This document shows positions 10,720-21,254 of a stretch of 64,000 nucleotides of DNA, one piece after another. The stretch's first letter is position 1. Every line of letters begins with the position of its first letter. The notes under the pieces are model-generated. The model saw only the letters and a list, made by a program, of their open reading frames with translations. It made no database searches and was not told where the DNA came from. The stretch lies in NCBI GenBank assembly GCA_009667805.1, contig CM019063.1:410354626-410418625 (forward strand), read 5' to 3'. Source of the stretch: Leptobrachium leishanense (taxonomy: Eukaryota > Chordata > Amphibia > Anura > Megophryidae). Both the position numbers and the translations under genes were made by a program.

Positions 10720-11620
10720 TCGCTCACTGTGTCACAAATATAAAAGTACTTTTAAGAAATAGAAAAAGTCAGATAAAATGGTCCTTTATATAGAAATGAT
10801 CGTTATAAAGTTGGAATAGTCCCTATAAATATAAATATATTACTCACCCCTTGGCAGTTGGTTCTTCCCGGGTCGCTTATATATTCCAAGGTTCCTGGAG
10901 TCAGACTTTACTTAGTCAGTAATCCAAAATCCGAGTAATTCAGAGGCTGCCTATATCCAGCATGTAGCGCATCGATTTTTTGACCCAATGTAGACTTCTT
11001 CACTCTCTTCTTCCAGTAAACCTCACAGTTAAGCCGGGAAAATAGTCTCCATATTGCAGCTAGCAGCATATCCACTTTTCTTTGCGTTAAAAAGGAGGAA
11101 ATGCACTCCCCCGTTCCTGAGCCGCATGTGAACCTGGCTCTGGTGTTTATGCCTTTGACACCCTTACGGAGGTGTCCAGCCTTCCTTGGGTCTGTGTTGT
11201 AAGAGTAGGTCTTTGGATCTGATTTTGCAGCTTATTCTATACAAATTTACACAAAATCCTTAGTGTTATTGGCTCCAAGCTTTACGTTTTCTGTAAATTT
11301 CTCAGTGTCTTCTTCAGAATCTCTAACACTTGCTTGGAGCATGTTTTATGTCTTTTCAAAGTCAACAGCTCCAAAATGTGAGCCTCTTTAAACAGCTTAC
11401 ATTTCTGGCTCTGAATAATTGACAGAATTTGGTCACTTGGTAAACCACGTCAATCGTCAAATCAATATCAATAAGGCTAATTACACTGCATTTGTTAAAT
11501 CCCTCTAATTATTTATATGCCCTTCAACACCGTTTCATTTGCCTGTTTGATTTGTTTTTTTCTTCCTATAAATTACAGTTCTCTATTTATTTTAGAGCAA
11601 TATGTATGTACCCCCAATTT
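10720..11620. other. No gene recognised
   Basis: Mixed-composition sequence without a coding frame that resembles a known family. It may contain an old repeat, but I could not place ends. Confidence 0.35.
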
Positions 11621-11624
11621 TGTT

Positions 11625-12065
11625 ACACAACGTTATTCAGAAAGCACAGAAATTTCAATGATGTAAAAAATCCAAAACAAATTCCGAAAATTAAATTAAA
11701 GGACAGTTTGCTGAAAATGAAAAGAATAAACATTTCAATTAAAAACGAGTAAAAACTGTAATATTTTTTAACATTGAATCCTATGGGATTCGTCTCTTTA
11801 AGCCTATCGAACGGAAGCATCGGAAATCAAGACATTTCGGTGCAGTTTGGTGTTCTGTGAATAGATTAATCATTACTTCTTTGTGGGACAATTTCAATGT
11901 CCCCGAATAATGGCGTCTTATGGCAATCTGCACTGTATTTTGCTATCAGTTCGCCAGTATTTGGCGAATTGGCATCTTTCTGAATAGCCGGACTGCCACA
12001 AAATTGCAATGAATAGTGAAATACACCTTTCGGTGGCAAGTTCGGTGCTCTTTGAATAACTCTTT
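11625..12065 (+). mobile_element. Family A element, internally deleted and eroded
   Basis: ACGTTATTCAGAAAGCAC near 11630 and CTCTTTGAATAACTC at 12050-12064 are degraded family-A ends. Between them CCTATGGGATTCG and TTGGCGAATTGGC are the family interior. Only about 440 bp of the usual 910 remain. Confidence 0.65.
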
Positions 12066-13360
12066 CAGTTATAGTTCCTTATAGACTGTTTTTATTATGT
12101 TATTGTAGGGATATCGTAATTTAGGTTTGACAGATTTTTAAATTTATATATAGCAGCAAAAAGCACATTTCAGGACTCAGACAATTTTTAAAAGAAAAAA
12201 AGTTTGAGTGAAATAATGCAAGAAATTAGGAGCCAGAGTTATAATGTTATGGGCCTGTGTCTTCTTGACCCCTGCATTGTCAAGCTGTACCAGCATGGTT
12301 AGAGTCCGGAAAGTGTTCATAGATAAACCCACAGGCAGCACATTCATGTACTCTCCCGATTTATGCTTTTTTTTGCATTGTTACAATCATACACTCTGGC
12401 ACTCCTTTCCTCTTGTTCCAAGTTTAGTCTCTGAACCACTGACGACAGGAAGCCGCATAGTCATCCCGGGCACGGCATTTCTACGCACCGCGCAGATCTC
12501 AAAATTAATGACAAATATTTGCTTTACTTCTCATTTATTTAATATAGTTAATTTGGGTCCTTGATCTGATGTTCTAGATCACATGTCTGGTGTGGATGCT
12601 TGTTGACAATCAATGGAGTCAACTCCTAAGTGACAATACATGCCTGGAAGCTTTTCTTTCCCATTTTCCTCTATTTCTAAAATGTAATTTATTTCTTTTA
12701 CCATGTTACCAAATATTGACTTTACAGTGTGCCCCCCCCCTCCCCCGCCTCCGCCAGGTGGTGTCTTCTTGTTGTGTTTCCTAAAGAATTCTAATCATCG
12801 TTGTTAATTTGGAGGGCACATAACCAATATTAGACATCTTTACATGCCAGCGTTACGAATCACCAGAAGGATTTATCAGTGAAGTGTGCAAGTAGGATTA
12901 GGGGCATTTAACAGATAGGAAAGCAAATAATATGGAGCAGATAAAGAGAGGGAAGGGAATTAACTCATATCTTGTGGGAGATCCAGGCTTTGACGATGAT
13001 ACTTGATATTCGCAAACAAATAATCACGTCTGATCTAAAGGTTATAAAATAACACATTCACTTCTTCGGCTTCTACATCCACGTTGCTACCATATGCGTT
13101 TACCACGGCTTTAAGTGGCTCATTCCCAAATCTTTATTGTCATCGGAGTCCGGGTAGTGGTGGGAGGGTGTTCTGTCTCCACCGTGTTCCCTTGGCTAAA
13201 AGGAAAAGAGCAGTTTGCCGGCACGGTCCCTCAGCCCGACAAATCAGCTTATTAATAGAGAGGGAGTTTCACAGGATATTTTCAGCCAAGAAAAGCATTT
13301 TGAATGATTGTGAAGACAGACAAAGAGATGAGATGGCACGCGGCTCGTGTTACATTTTTT
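12066..13360. other. No gene recognised; unique-looking sequence
   Basis: Contains a C-rich run at about 12731. An open frame of 106 codons at 12244-12564 has no recognisable domain or splice context and is judged random. This is one of the few stretches without obvious repeats. Confidence 0.4.
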
Positions 13361-13920
13361 CAATCTAGAAGCCTCCTAGATTGTCTGCTTTCTTTTTGCG
13401 TTTACTCGTCTTTTTTATTTTGCATGGTTGTAAATTCCAGTGCGTCTAGATTTTCTAAATTAAAGGTATATATATTAGAAAAGTTCCTACATTGTCAGGT
13501 TTTCTGGGGATATATCCATCTTATTTTTTTACAAGCGGCATTTATCCTGTATTTCTAGGATTTAGAGTTTAAAGGTACCTAATCTAAACGCCTCCTAGAT
13601 TGATTGCCTTCTCTTTGCCATCATTTTTCTTTTTAATGATGGTGAATTCCAGTGTTTCTAAATTTAAAGGTATATAATGGAAAAGTCTCCTGTATTGTCG
13701 GGGGTCTTTATGGTCTATCCACCTCCTTATTTCCTAGTGCTGTAATCCCATGCTTCTATAGTTTATAAGATATTTCATCTAGACCCACCCTAGATTGTCT
13801 GCCTTCTTTTGAGTTTACCCATTTTCTTTTCCTAATGGTGAGTTCTAGAGCATCTAGATTGTAGAAACTAAAGATCTACTCTTCCAGTGAAAGGTTCTTT
13901 TGTAGACCAATTCCTTTTTT
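13361..13920 (+). repeat. Three degenerate ~200-bp direct repeats
   Basis: The phrase CTCCTAGATTG(T/A)(C/T)TGC(C/T)TTC starts near 13374 and 13591, and with CACCCTAGATTG near 13785. Each is followed by TTTAC/ATCATTTTTCTTTT, then a GGTGAATTCCAGTG-like phrase and TAAAGGTATAT-like text. Units are roughly 195 to 220 bp and heavily diverged. No transposon ends are visible. Confidence 0.65.
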
Positions 13921-14159
13921 CTCCAGCATATTTACTGACATCTAGGAATGGAAATGAGATGTAAACAGTAAACCACATTTAGGATAGCCCTGCATCAATT
14001 TTCACAAGAAATCCCACCAATAATATTAGTATAGACATTTTCTTTGTCAACGATCCCATGGAAGATCCCCTAGATCAAGAGGTTTATTCGCTAAACAATG
14101 AATGGATAGTACATGAAACACTAAATGCCAATATGGCGCCTTTGTCATTTGGAGAATAA

Positions 14160-14337
14160 CAGGTCTATTCACTAAAGGTGAAACTCAAGAGAATTGTCAG
14201 GAGACGAGAACAATCTAGACCAAATATCCGATTTGGAAAAAAAGATAAATGGGGGAATTTTTCTGGTTTGGCTATTTTGACCTAGAATTTTCACTTCTGC
14301 CGACTCTCTTGAGTTTCACCTTTGGTGAATAGACCTG
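14160..14337. mobile_element. Short palindromic MITE (family C), variant ends
   Basis: CAGGTCTATTCACTAAAGGT at the left pairs with ACCTTTGGTGAATAGACCTG at the right. The interior (AGAACAATCTAGACC, TTTTTCTGGTTTGGCTATT) is clearly homologous to 50841-51022, whose ends read CAGGGTTATTCAGAGAAAGG. Flanks are TAA left and TTA right, a possible 3-bp site with one change. Non-coding. Confidence 0.8.
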
Positions 14338-14909
14338 TTATTTAGTTAATATTTATATTATACTGTTTCAGTCTATTTATAGTGATTACAGTATCACAGG
14401 ATATTTCAGCCAAGAAAAGCAATTTAAATAGATCCCTCCAACTTACTCCTGTTGGAATGAGATGCTGTAACATCTGCAAAGAGAAAATAACTGGATTAAT
14501 TGAGATGTGATGTCCTGAATTGAACGTTTTTCTATAAAGAACATATGGGTTTTACACTATGCCCTGCTTAGTAACAGGGGCGGACTGACAACTAATGGGG
14601 CCCCTGGCAATAGGAGGTCATGGGGCCCCCCTTGTTCTGCACCCACAGGAGGCAACACCCACATGTACATTATTGTGCTAAAGAATTCATTTCTGAACTC
14701 CTAAAAATAACCTTTTTGAAAATCCACTTGGACCCAGCAGCGAATTGTGCCCCCTCCATACTTACAGATGGCCACCGCACTGCTGCAGCAGCCATCACCC
14801 ACTCATTGCAGCTAAGGCTACACCCCGGCACAGAAAGTCCCTGTGGAAAATGTGGGAAACTGCCGATCACTTTCACAGATACTGTAGAATCCTGACACAC
14901 TGCACATTA

Positions 14910-15057
14910 CAGAGCTCCAGAGCAATAAAACTCCCAGTAATGTGCAGAGTGCATGAGCGTATTACAGAGTTGCACACCAAAAAACCTCACAGTAATGTGC
15001 AGTGTGTATGACTGTATCACAGAGCTCCACAGCAATAAAACCCACAGTAATGTGCAG
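14910..15057 (+). repeat. 55-bp direct repeat, three copies
   Basis: Units start at 14910, 14965 and 15020 with CAGAG(C/T)T(C/G)CA and each contains CAGTAATGTGCAG. The third unit runs straight into the minisatellite at GTGCAGCTCACACGTGG, so the array begins by fusion to this repeat. Confidence 0.8.
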
Positions 15058-15338
15058 CTCACACGTGGATATATATTGCCCCAGCAGCTCACACATGGAT
15101 ATATATTGCCCCCAGCAGCTCAAACATGGATATATATTGCCCCAGTAGCTCACACATTGATATATATTGCCCCCAGTAGTTCACACATTGATATATATTG
15201 CCCCCAGTAGTTCACACATTGATATATATTGCCCCCAGTAGTTCACACATTGATATATATTGCCCCCAGTAGTTCACACATTGATATATATTGCCCCCAG
15301 TAGCTCACACATTGATATATATTGTCCCAGCTCACATA
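15052..15338 (+). repeat. 31-bp minisatellite
   Basis: Nine or so copies of CAGCTCACACATGGATATATATTGCCC with a CAG spacer, later drifting to AGTTCACACATTGATATATA. The phase is 31 bp (for example 15181 to 15212). It is the longer-unit form of the 26-bp array that follows. Confidence 0.9.
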
Positions 15339-15713
15339 GTTCAGAGAAGGGCTACTAAAATGGTGTACGGCTTGAAGGAGAAAAGTTACCAGGAAAGGCT
15401 TAATGATCTTAACATGTACAGCTTGGAAAAAAGACGAGACAGAGGAGATATGATAGAAACATTTAAATACGTAAAGGGAATCCACAAGGTAGAGGAAGGG
15501 AGTATATTTAAAAGGAAACAAAGTAGCAAAACAAGAGGACATAGTCTTAGATTAGAGGGGCAAAGGTTTAAAAGTAACATCAGAAAGCATTATTTTACTG
15601 AGAGGGTGGTGGATACATGGAACAGTCTTCCAGTTGAAGTGGTAGAGGCCAAAACAGTAATTGAATTTAAGCAGGCATGGGATAGGCATAAGGCTATCCT
15701 AAACAAAAGATAA
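15339..15713 (+). pseudogene. CR1 ORF2 C-terminus (5'-truncated)
   Basis: About 125 codons, open to its natural stop. The carboxy-terminal domain after the reverse transcriptase is recognised from VQRRATKMVYGL, RRDRGDMIETFKYVKGI, HYFTERVVDTWNSLPVEVV and the final EFKQAWDRHKAI. This is the typical end of CR1 ORF2 in frogs and other vertebrates. The polymerase and endonuclease are absent, so it is a dead fragment. Because the frame is undamaged, the insertion is probably fairly recent. Confidence 0.9.
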
Positions 15714-15803
15714 ATCCAGGTAAAGTATCCATGTAATTGGGCAGACTAGATGGGCCGAAAGGTTCTTATCTGCCGACATTTTTCTATGTTTCTATGTTTC
15801 TAT
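15339..15803 (+). mobile_element. CR1 LINE 3' end inserted in the minisatellite
   Basis: The 5'-truncated 3' end of a CR1 element. Coding sequence runs to 15713, then a UTR with GGGCAGACTAGATGGGCCGA and a (TTTCTATG)n tail to 15803. The array breaks at CTCACATA and resumes at TGGATATATAG, so the LINE landed inside a repeat unit. A second copy of the family is at 39124-39400 on the other strand. Confidence 0.92.
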
Positions 15804-17745
15804 ATGGATATATAGTGCCCCAGCTCACACATGGATGTATATTGCACAGCTCACACATGGATGTATATTGCCCAGCTCACACATGGATGTATAGTGCCCA
15901 GCTCACACATGGATGTATAATGCCCAGCTCACACATGGATGTATAATGCCCATCTCACACATGGATGTATATTGCCCAGCTCACACATGGATGTATAGTG
16001 CCCAGCTCACACATGGATGTATATTGCCCAGTACACACATGGACGTATAGTGCCCAGCTCACACATGGATGTATAATGCCCAGCTCACACATGGATGTAT
16101 AATGCCCAGCTCACACATGGACGTATATTGCGCAGCTCACACATGGATGTATATTGCCCAGCTCACACATGGATGTATATTGCCCAGCTCACACATGGAT
16201 GTATAGTGCCCAGCTCACACATGGATGTATAATGCCCAGCTCACAGATGGATGTATAATGCTCAGCTCATACATGGACGTATATTGCGCAGCTCACACAT
16301 GGATGTATATTGCCCAGCTCACACATGGATGTATAGTGCCCAGCTCACACATGGATGTATATTGCCCACCTCACACATGGATGTATAATGCCCAGCTCAC
16401 ACACGAATGTATAGTGCCCAGCTCACACATGGATGTATAGTGCCCAGCTCACACATGGATGTATAGTGCCCAGCTCACACATGGATGTATAGTGCCCAGC
16501 TCACACATGGATGTATAGTGCCCAGCTCACACATGGATGTATAGTGCCCAGCTCACACATGGATGTATAATGCCCAGCTCACACATGGATGTATATTGCC
16601 CAGCTCACACATGGATGTATATTGCCCAGCTCACACATGGATGTATATTGCCCAGCTCACACATGGATGTATATTGCCCAGTACACACATGGACGTATAG
16701 TGCCCAGCTCACACATGGATGTATATTGCCCAGCTCACACATGGATGTATAGTGCCCAGCTCACACATGGATGTATAGTGCCCAGCTCACACATGGATGT
16801 ATAATGCCCATCTCACACATGGATGTATATTGCCCAGCTCACACATGGATGTATATTGCCCAGCTCACACATGGATGTATAGTGCCCAGCTCACACATGG
16901 ATGTATATTGCCCAGTACACACATGGACGTATAGTGCCCAGCTCACACATGGATGTATAGTGCCCAGCTCACACATGGATGTATATTGCCCACCTCACAC
17001 ATGGATGTATATTGCCCAGCTCACACATGGACGTATAGTGCCCAGCTCACACATGGATGTATAATGCCCAGCTCACACATGGATGTATAATGCCCAGCTC
17101 ACACATGGACGTATATTGCGCAGCTCACACATGGATGTATATTGCCCAGCTCACACATGGATGTATAGTGCCCAGCTCACACATGGATGTATAATGCCCA
17201 GCTCACAGATGGATGTATAATGCTCAGCTCATACATGGACATATATTGCCCAGCTCACACATGGATGTATAGTGCCCAGCTCACACATGGATGTATATTG
17301 CCCACCTCACACATGGATGTATAATGCCCAGCTCACACACGGATGTATAGTGCCCAGCTCACACATGGATGTATAGTGCCCAGCTCACACATGGATGTAT
17401 AATGCCCAGCTCACACATGGATGTATAATGCCCATCTCACACATGGATGTATATTGCCCAGCTCACACATGGATGTATAGTGCCCAGCTCACACATGGAT
17501 GTATATTGCCCAGTACACACATGGACGTATAGTGCCCAGCTCACACATGGATGTATAGTGCCCAGCTCACACATGGATGTATATTGCCCACCTCACACAT
17601 GGATGTATAATGCCCAGCTCACACATGGATGTATAGTGCCCAGCTCACACATGGATGTATAGTGCCCAGCTCACACATGGATGTATAGTGCCCAGCTCAC
17701 ACATGGATGTATAGTGCCCAGCTCACACATGGATATATACTGACC
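15804..17745 (+). repeat. 26-bp minisatellite array, ~75 units
   Basis: Unit CAGCTCACACATGGATGTAT followed by A(T/G/A)TGCC, 26 bp, with no spacers. Rare variants recur in blocks: CATCTCAC at 15951, 16809 and 17433 (858 and 624 bp apart, 33 and 24 units), and TCACAGATGG at 16241 and 17203 (962 bp, 37 units). Long Tyr/Ile/His/Met open frames over it come from the repeat, since 26 bp cycles through all frames. Confidence 0.95.
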
Positions 17746-17754
17746 CCAGCAGCT

Positions 17755-17941
17755 CGGTTTTGTAAGGGACCACGGCGGTGGTGCTCCAGCGTGCCTTCCT
17801 GGGCCCCACGTGCACCCTGCATTGACGCCGCTCCCCACGTGACACGCGTGCTTCATGTGAGGGGGCAGCATCAATGCAGGGTGCACGTGGGGCCCAGGAA
17901 GGCATGCTGGAGCGCCGCCGCCGTGGTCCCTTACAAAACCG
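17755..17941. repeat. 187-bp GC-rich palindrome
   Basis: CGGTTTTGTAAGGGACCACG at 17755 pairs with its complement ending at 17941. The outer ~74 bp of each arm differ at only about four positions; the inner part is looser around CACGTGACACGCGTG. It lies between the minisatellite and the right hAT end. Confidence 0.88.
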
Positions 17942-18013
17942 GGCCCCCACTGACCCGCGGGCCCTCGGGCAGCGCCCGAGTGCCCGATGGGTCAGTCCGC
18001 CCCTGCTTAGTAA

Positions 18014-18810
18014 CCAACTTGAATAGTACTGCCATGAGCTGACCTGATGTGTATTTGGTTGACTACTCTACCTCTACTTTCAGATTAAAAGTGGATATCT
18101 TCGGACTTGGCTTAGACTCATCAGCCGTCACTGTATGCACTCAGTAGTTGCCATGGTCTCCTATTTCTATGATAAACTAAGGTGTTAGTAAGGAGATTAA
18201 AATATGTTGAAGTATGTTGTAATGTGTTTTTTTACACCCTGTGACCCGCACAGCAGTGTATAATTGCGCTTTAAGGGTTATTCAATATCCACCTTTCCTT
18301 TATTGAAAGAATTGTGCTTTTACTATGGGGAACTATGGTGGAGTGAGAATGGCCAATCTACAGTAAATTCTCTATTTCATATATTTTGTATTTCTATTTA
18401 TATTCTCTATAGTTGGTTATACCTTTCACGATTCTTTCCAGCACAGTTCCTGACAAAATTGTGTAGGTTAGTTCTTTGCATAGTTTTCCATGGTGCTTCC
18501 ACCATCGTTTCTGCCAAAGTTATGTCGCATAGATTCCACTGTGGTCTCCATTGGTGTTTCTATCGAAGTTGTTCAGCATTGGTTTTATTGTTCTTTTATC
18601 AGTGTTTCTACCCGAGTTCAGGGGAGATCACCACTTTAAACTCACGAAAGTATATTCGCCAGTGTCGCAAAAACTGGTAGAACAATCCTAACTTGAATAG
18701 CCATCTTCTAAACATTTTACAAAAGAGTAATGGTGGTGGTGTTGTTCAGTGTTGTTTTCTTCAACCTTTCAAGTGACGCACTATGGACACGATTCCAGTC
18801 AAGTTGTTAA
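18014..18810. other. No gene recognised
   Basis: AAGGGTTATTCAATATCC at 18273 resembles the start of the family-A/C termini, but no matching right end was found. An open frame of 138 codons (18264-18680) has a repetitive Phe/Cys/Ser-rich product without recognisable domains; I do not call it a gene. Confidence 0.4.
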
Positions 18811-19060
18811 ACATCAAGGCTCAAGGCACTATACCGATTGAGCTGTGGCTCAGATGTTGCAGACAGTATCATGTATATTGATGGCTTCTATACACTGTAT
18901 AGGAGGCATTGATAAAGGCTCTGCACAAGAACAGCGTGTTATTCCATGATTGTCTGATGTTCTCATCTCAAGACCATATTCTTGAAAGAAAATCTCTCAG
19001 AGCTTGATGTTAAGTGATTTTGCTTTACAAAAAGCACGTAACACTTAAAACAAGTTGATA
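18811..19060 (+). repeat. Unclassified repeat with conserved central hairpin
   Basis: TTGATGGCTTCTATACACTG with GTATAGGAGGCATTGAT forms the hairpin at about 18876-18913. CTTGATGTTAAGTGATTTTGC follows about 90 bases on. Same family as 9840-10140 and 59225-59640. Confidence 0.55.
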
Positions 19061-19685
19061 AAAAAAACATTACTTTGGACTCCAGGCGCTGATAGCATGG
19101 TTGGTGCATGGCGTCACTAACCTGTTTCAATCAGTGGCTCTCAAATATTCCATCTCTATCCCCTAATACAGCGGCTCAGTTGGAATAGAATTGTTAGTAG
19201 TGAACTGCAAACGGATAACCGCAGGCACTCAAATTATTCACTTATAAGCCGCTATTAATTGCTCTGATAGTCGGACCTACTATATTTATAGATCACCCTA
19301 CATAGCCCCGATACCACAATATGGCAGGAATTTCTCCCAGCCAAATCTCCCTCCTTCAATGACTCTGGAATTAGATTATGTTTTGGACACTCCGGTGCCT
19401 TAAATTTATTGTTTAGGAGGTTTAAGTCTCAGTTATGCAAATGATGTGTACTTCTCAACCACCAAGTAAAACTCTCTTCACACACACATACATCACCCAC
19501 ACACTATCTTGACATGCTTCACAAACAGCCTCCACATGCCCACACAAGTATAAATCTATAAACACTATGAAAATATCGTTATGTACATTGCCAAACATTA
19601 TCATATTTTATTTGACACCACTTTACACTTTGAAAATATACTATGCTTCCTGTAGAAAGTGTGTGTGTTTTTCAATCTTGAAAGT
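19061..19685. other. No gene recognised
   Basis: No coding frame or repeat boundary identified. Confidence 0.35.
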
Positions 19686-19689
19686 GACG

Positions 19690-20450
19690 AATGTTAACTA
19701 TTATGAAGAAAAGACCGGCGAAAATATCTGATCCGTTCCGATAAGCTGCAGCAACCCGCCGGAAAAACATTGGATCCGAATCCGCTAAGCTGCCGAAAAC
19801 CCACCGAACGTGTCCAAAAAAAGCCGACGATCCATAGAACACAGCGCTGACCAGACGCTGGAAACAGCTGACAAGCCTACGAACGGGGTAGAAAACCCTC
19901 CCAAAAAAACAGTGCGCCTTTGAAAAGCTGTTTGCAAAAAAAACTACTGCACGAAAATGTCTGGAATTAATATATCCGGTCAAATGAATAATAAAAAAAA
20001 GGTCTGTTACAGAAAAAAAATGCTATTAAAAAAATGAAAACGGAAAAATGAATTTCCCCAAACAAATCCTGAAAAAACCTAAAAAAAAAATAGACCATTT
20101 GCTGCAAATTAAAAGAATAAGCGGTGTAATAGATATTGAATAAAAACTGGAATATTTTTAATATTGAAACCTATGGAATTCGCCTGAATAAACCTGCCAA
20201 ATGAAACCCCCGAACATCAGGGCATTTCACTGACATGTCGATGCTGATCAGTGTTCTCTGAATAGATTAACCATTGCTTCTCTATGGGGATTTCGCTGCT
20301 GCCGTAGATCACACGTATTTCACTGGCAATTTGCCAATATTTGGCGATTTGCTAGGTTTTGAGTAGCCAAATAGCTCCGAAATTGCACCATACAGGGAAA
20401 TTCACTGTTCGGTGGAACTTCAGGGCCAGTTTTGCTCTCTGAATAACCCT
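19690..20450 (+). mobile_element. Family A element, left end lost
   Basis: The interior (GCCGGAAAAACATTGGATCC, CCTATGGAATTCGCC) and right end CTCTCTGAATAACCCT match the Harbinger-like family, closest to 43822-44733. The left terminus is eroded: GAAAGTGACGAATG at 19680 is not a clear TIR. Confidence 0.7.
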
Positions 20451-20851
20451 AAAAGTTGTAAAATTTGAGCAAGAATACTAGAAATTAATGGCAAATTCTT
20501 ACTGTTATTTTAACAATTTATGTCCCAGAAATGCTTTATTCACATAATTCCTATGGTGATCACTAGTAGGGATGAGCTGTTCGGGTTCGGACGGTTCGGG
20601 GTTCGACCCGAACTTAGCCTGTTCGAGCAGATCGCGAACCCCGAACATTTCCAGGTGTTCGCCGCATGTTCGACCACAATGGACCACAATGCATTTTCCC
20701 ACTGCTTGAAGCTCGTAATTGGCTACAGCCTTGCACCTGACCACAGGTCTGGTGCAAGACTGGTTGAACACTATGCCAATCACCGCTCAGAGTCCTGATT
20801 GGGCAAATTTTGCCCAATCATGGGCTCACAGAGCTAAGTCCCGCAGCACAC

Positions 20852-20858
20852 TATATAA
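20852..20858 (+). promoter_or_regulatory. Probable TATA box of the hAT transposon
   Basis: TATATAA followed by GG, in GCACACTATATAAGGTTTC, about 285 bp from the left end and 1.1 kb before the transposase start codon. Position and consensus fit a TATA promoter that transcribes the element; no start site can be proved from sequence. Confidence 0.5.
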
Positions 20859-21254
20859 GGTTTCAACGCAGCGCTTTCTGCACGCATTTCAGAGGAGATT
20901 TCAAAGGAGATAGTTGTGTGTGTTGTTACTGCCGGTCTGCCACGCGTCTGCGGGGGTCTCATTTCGACCAAATATCAGGGAATTGAGGTGATGTGTGTCT
21001 TGTCACTGTGCCGGCAAGTTTTGTTGGGGTTTACAACTTTATTTAAAACATTTGTGTATTGAGATGATTTTCTGGGTCTTGTCACACTGTGCCAGCAAGT
21101 CTTTTTGGGTCTCATTTATACCAAATATCCGGGAATTTAGGTGATGTGTGTCTTGTCACTGTGCCAGCAAGTTTTTTGGGGGTTTACAACTTTATTTAAA
21201 ACATTTGTGAATTGATGTGATCTTCTGGGTCTCGTCACACAGCCAGCAATTATT

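Larger units (their letters stand above)
14575..18005 (+). mobile_element. 3.4-kb hAT-ended element stuffed with tandem repeats
   Basis: Termini CAGGGGCGGACTGAC and GTCAGTCCGCCCCTG are perfect 15-bp inverted repeats, flanked by the 8-bp duplication CTTAGTAA (14567-14574, 18006-18013), the hAT pattern. Inside, in order: about 330 bp of unique sequence, three 55-bp repeats, 31-bp repeats, a CR1 insertion, about 75 copies of a 26-bp repeat, and a 187-bp palindrome. No transposase. Similar repeats and another long palindrome sit in an element with unrelated ends at 36860-38128. Confidence 0.88.

Noticed and set aside
12244..12564. 106-codon open frame
   Set aside because: No domain, no splice context, no conservation evidence available; consistent with chance.
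15737..17662. Several open frames of 70-97 codons rich in HTWMY/SSHMDV
   Set aside because: They are translations of the 26-bp minisatellite, open in all frames because the unit contains no stop in those phases; there is no gene context.
15052..17745. CRISPR-like direct repeats
   Set aside because: The repeats are contiguous with no unique spacers, no cas genes are present, and the window is a vertebrate genome.
18264..18680. 138-codon open frame
   Set aside because: Low-complexity Phe/Ser/Cys-rich product without a recognisable domain, probably within an old repeat beginning GGGTTATTCAATATCC.
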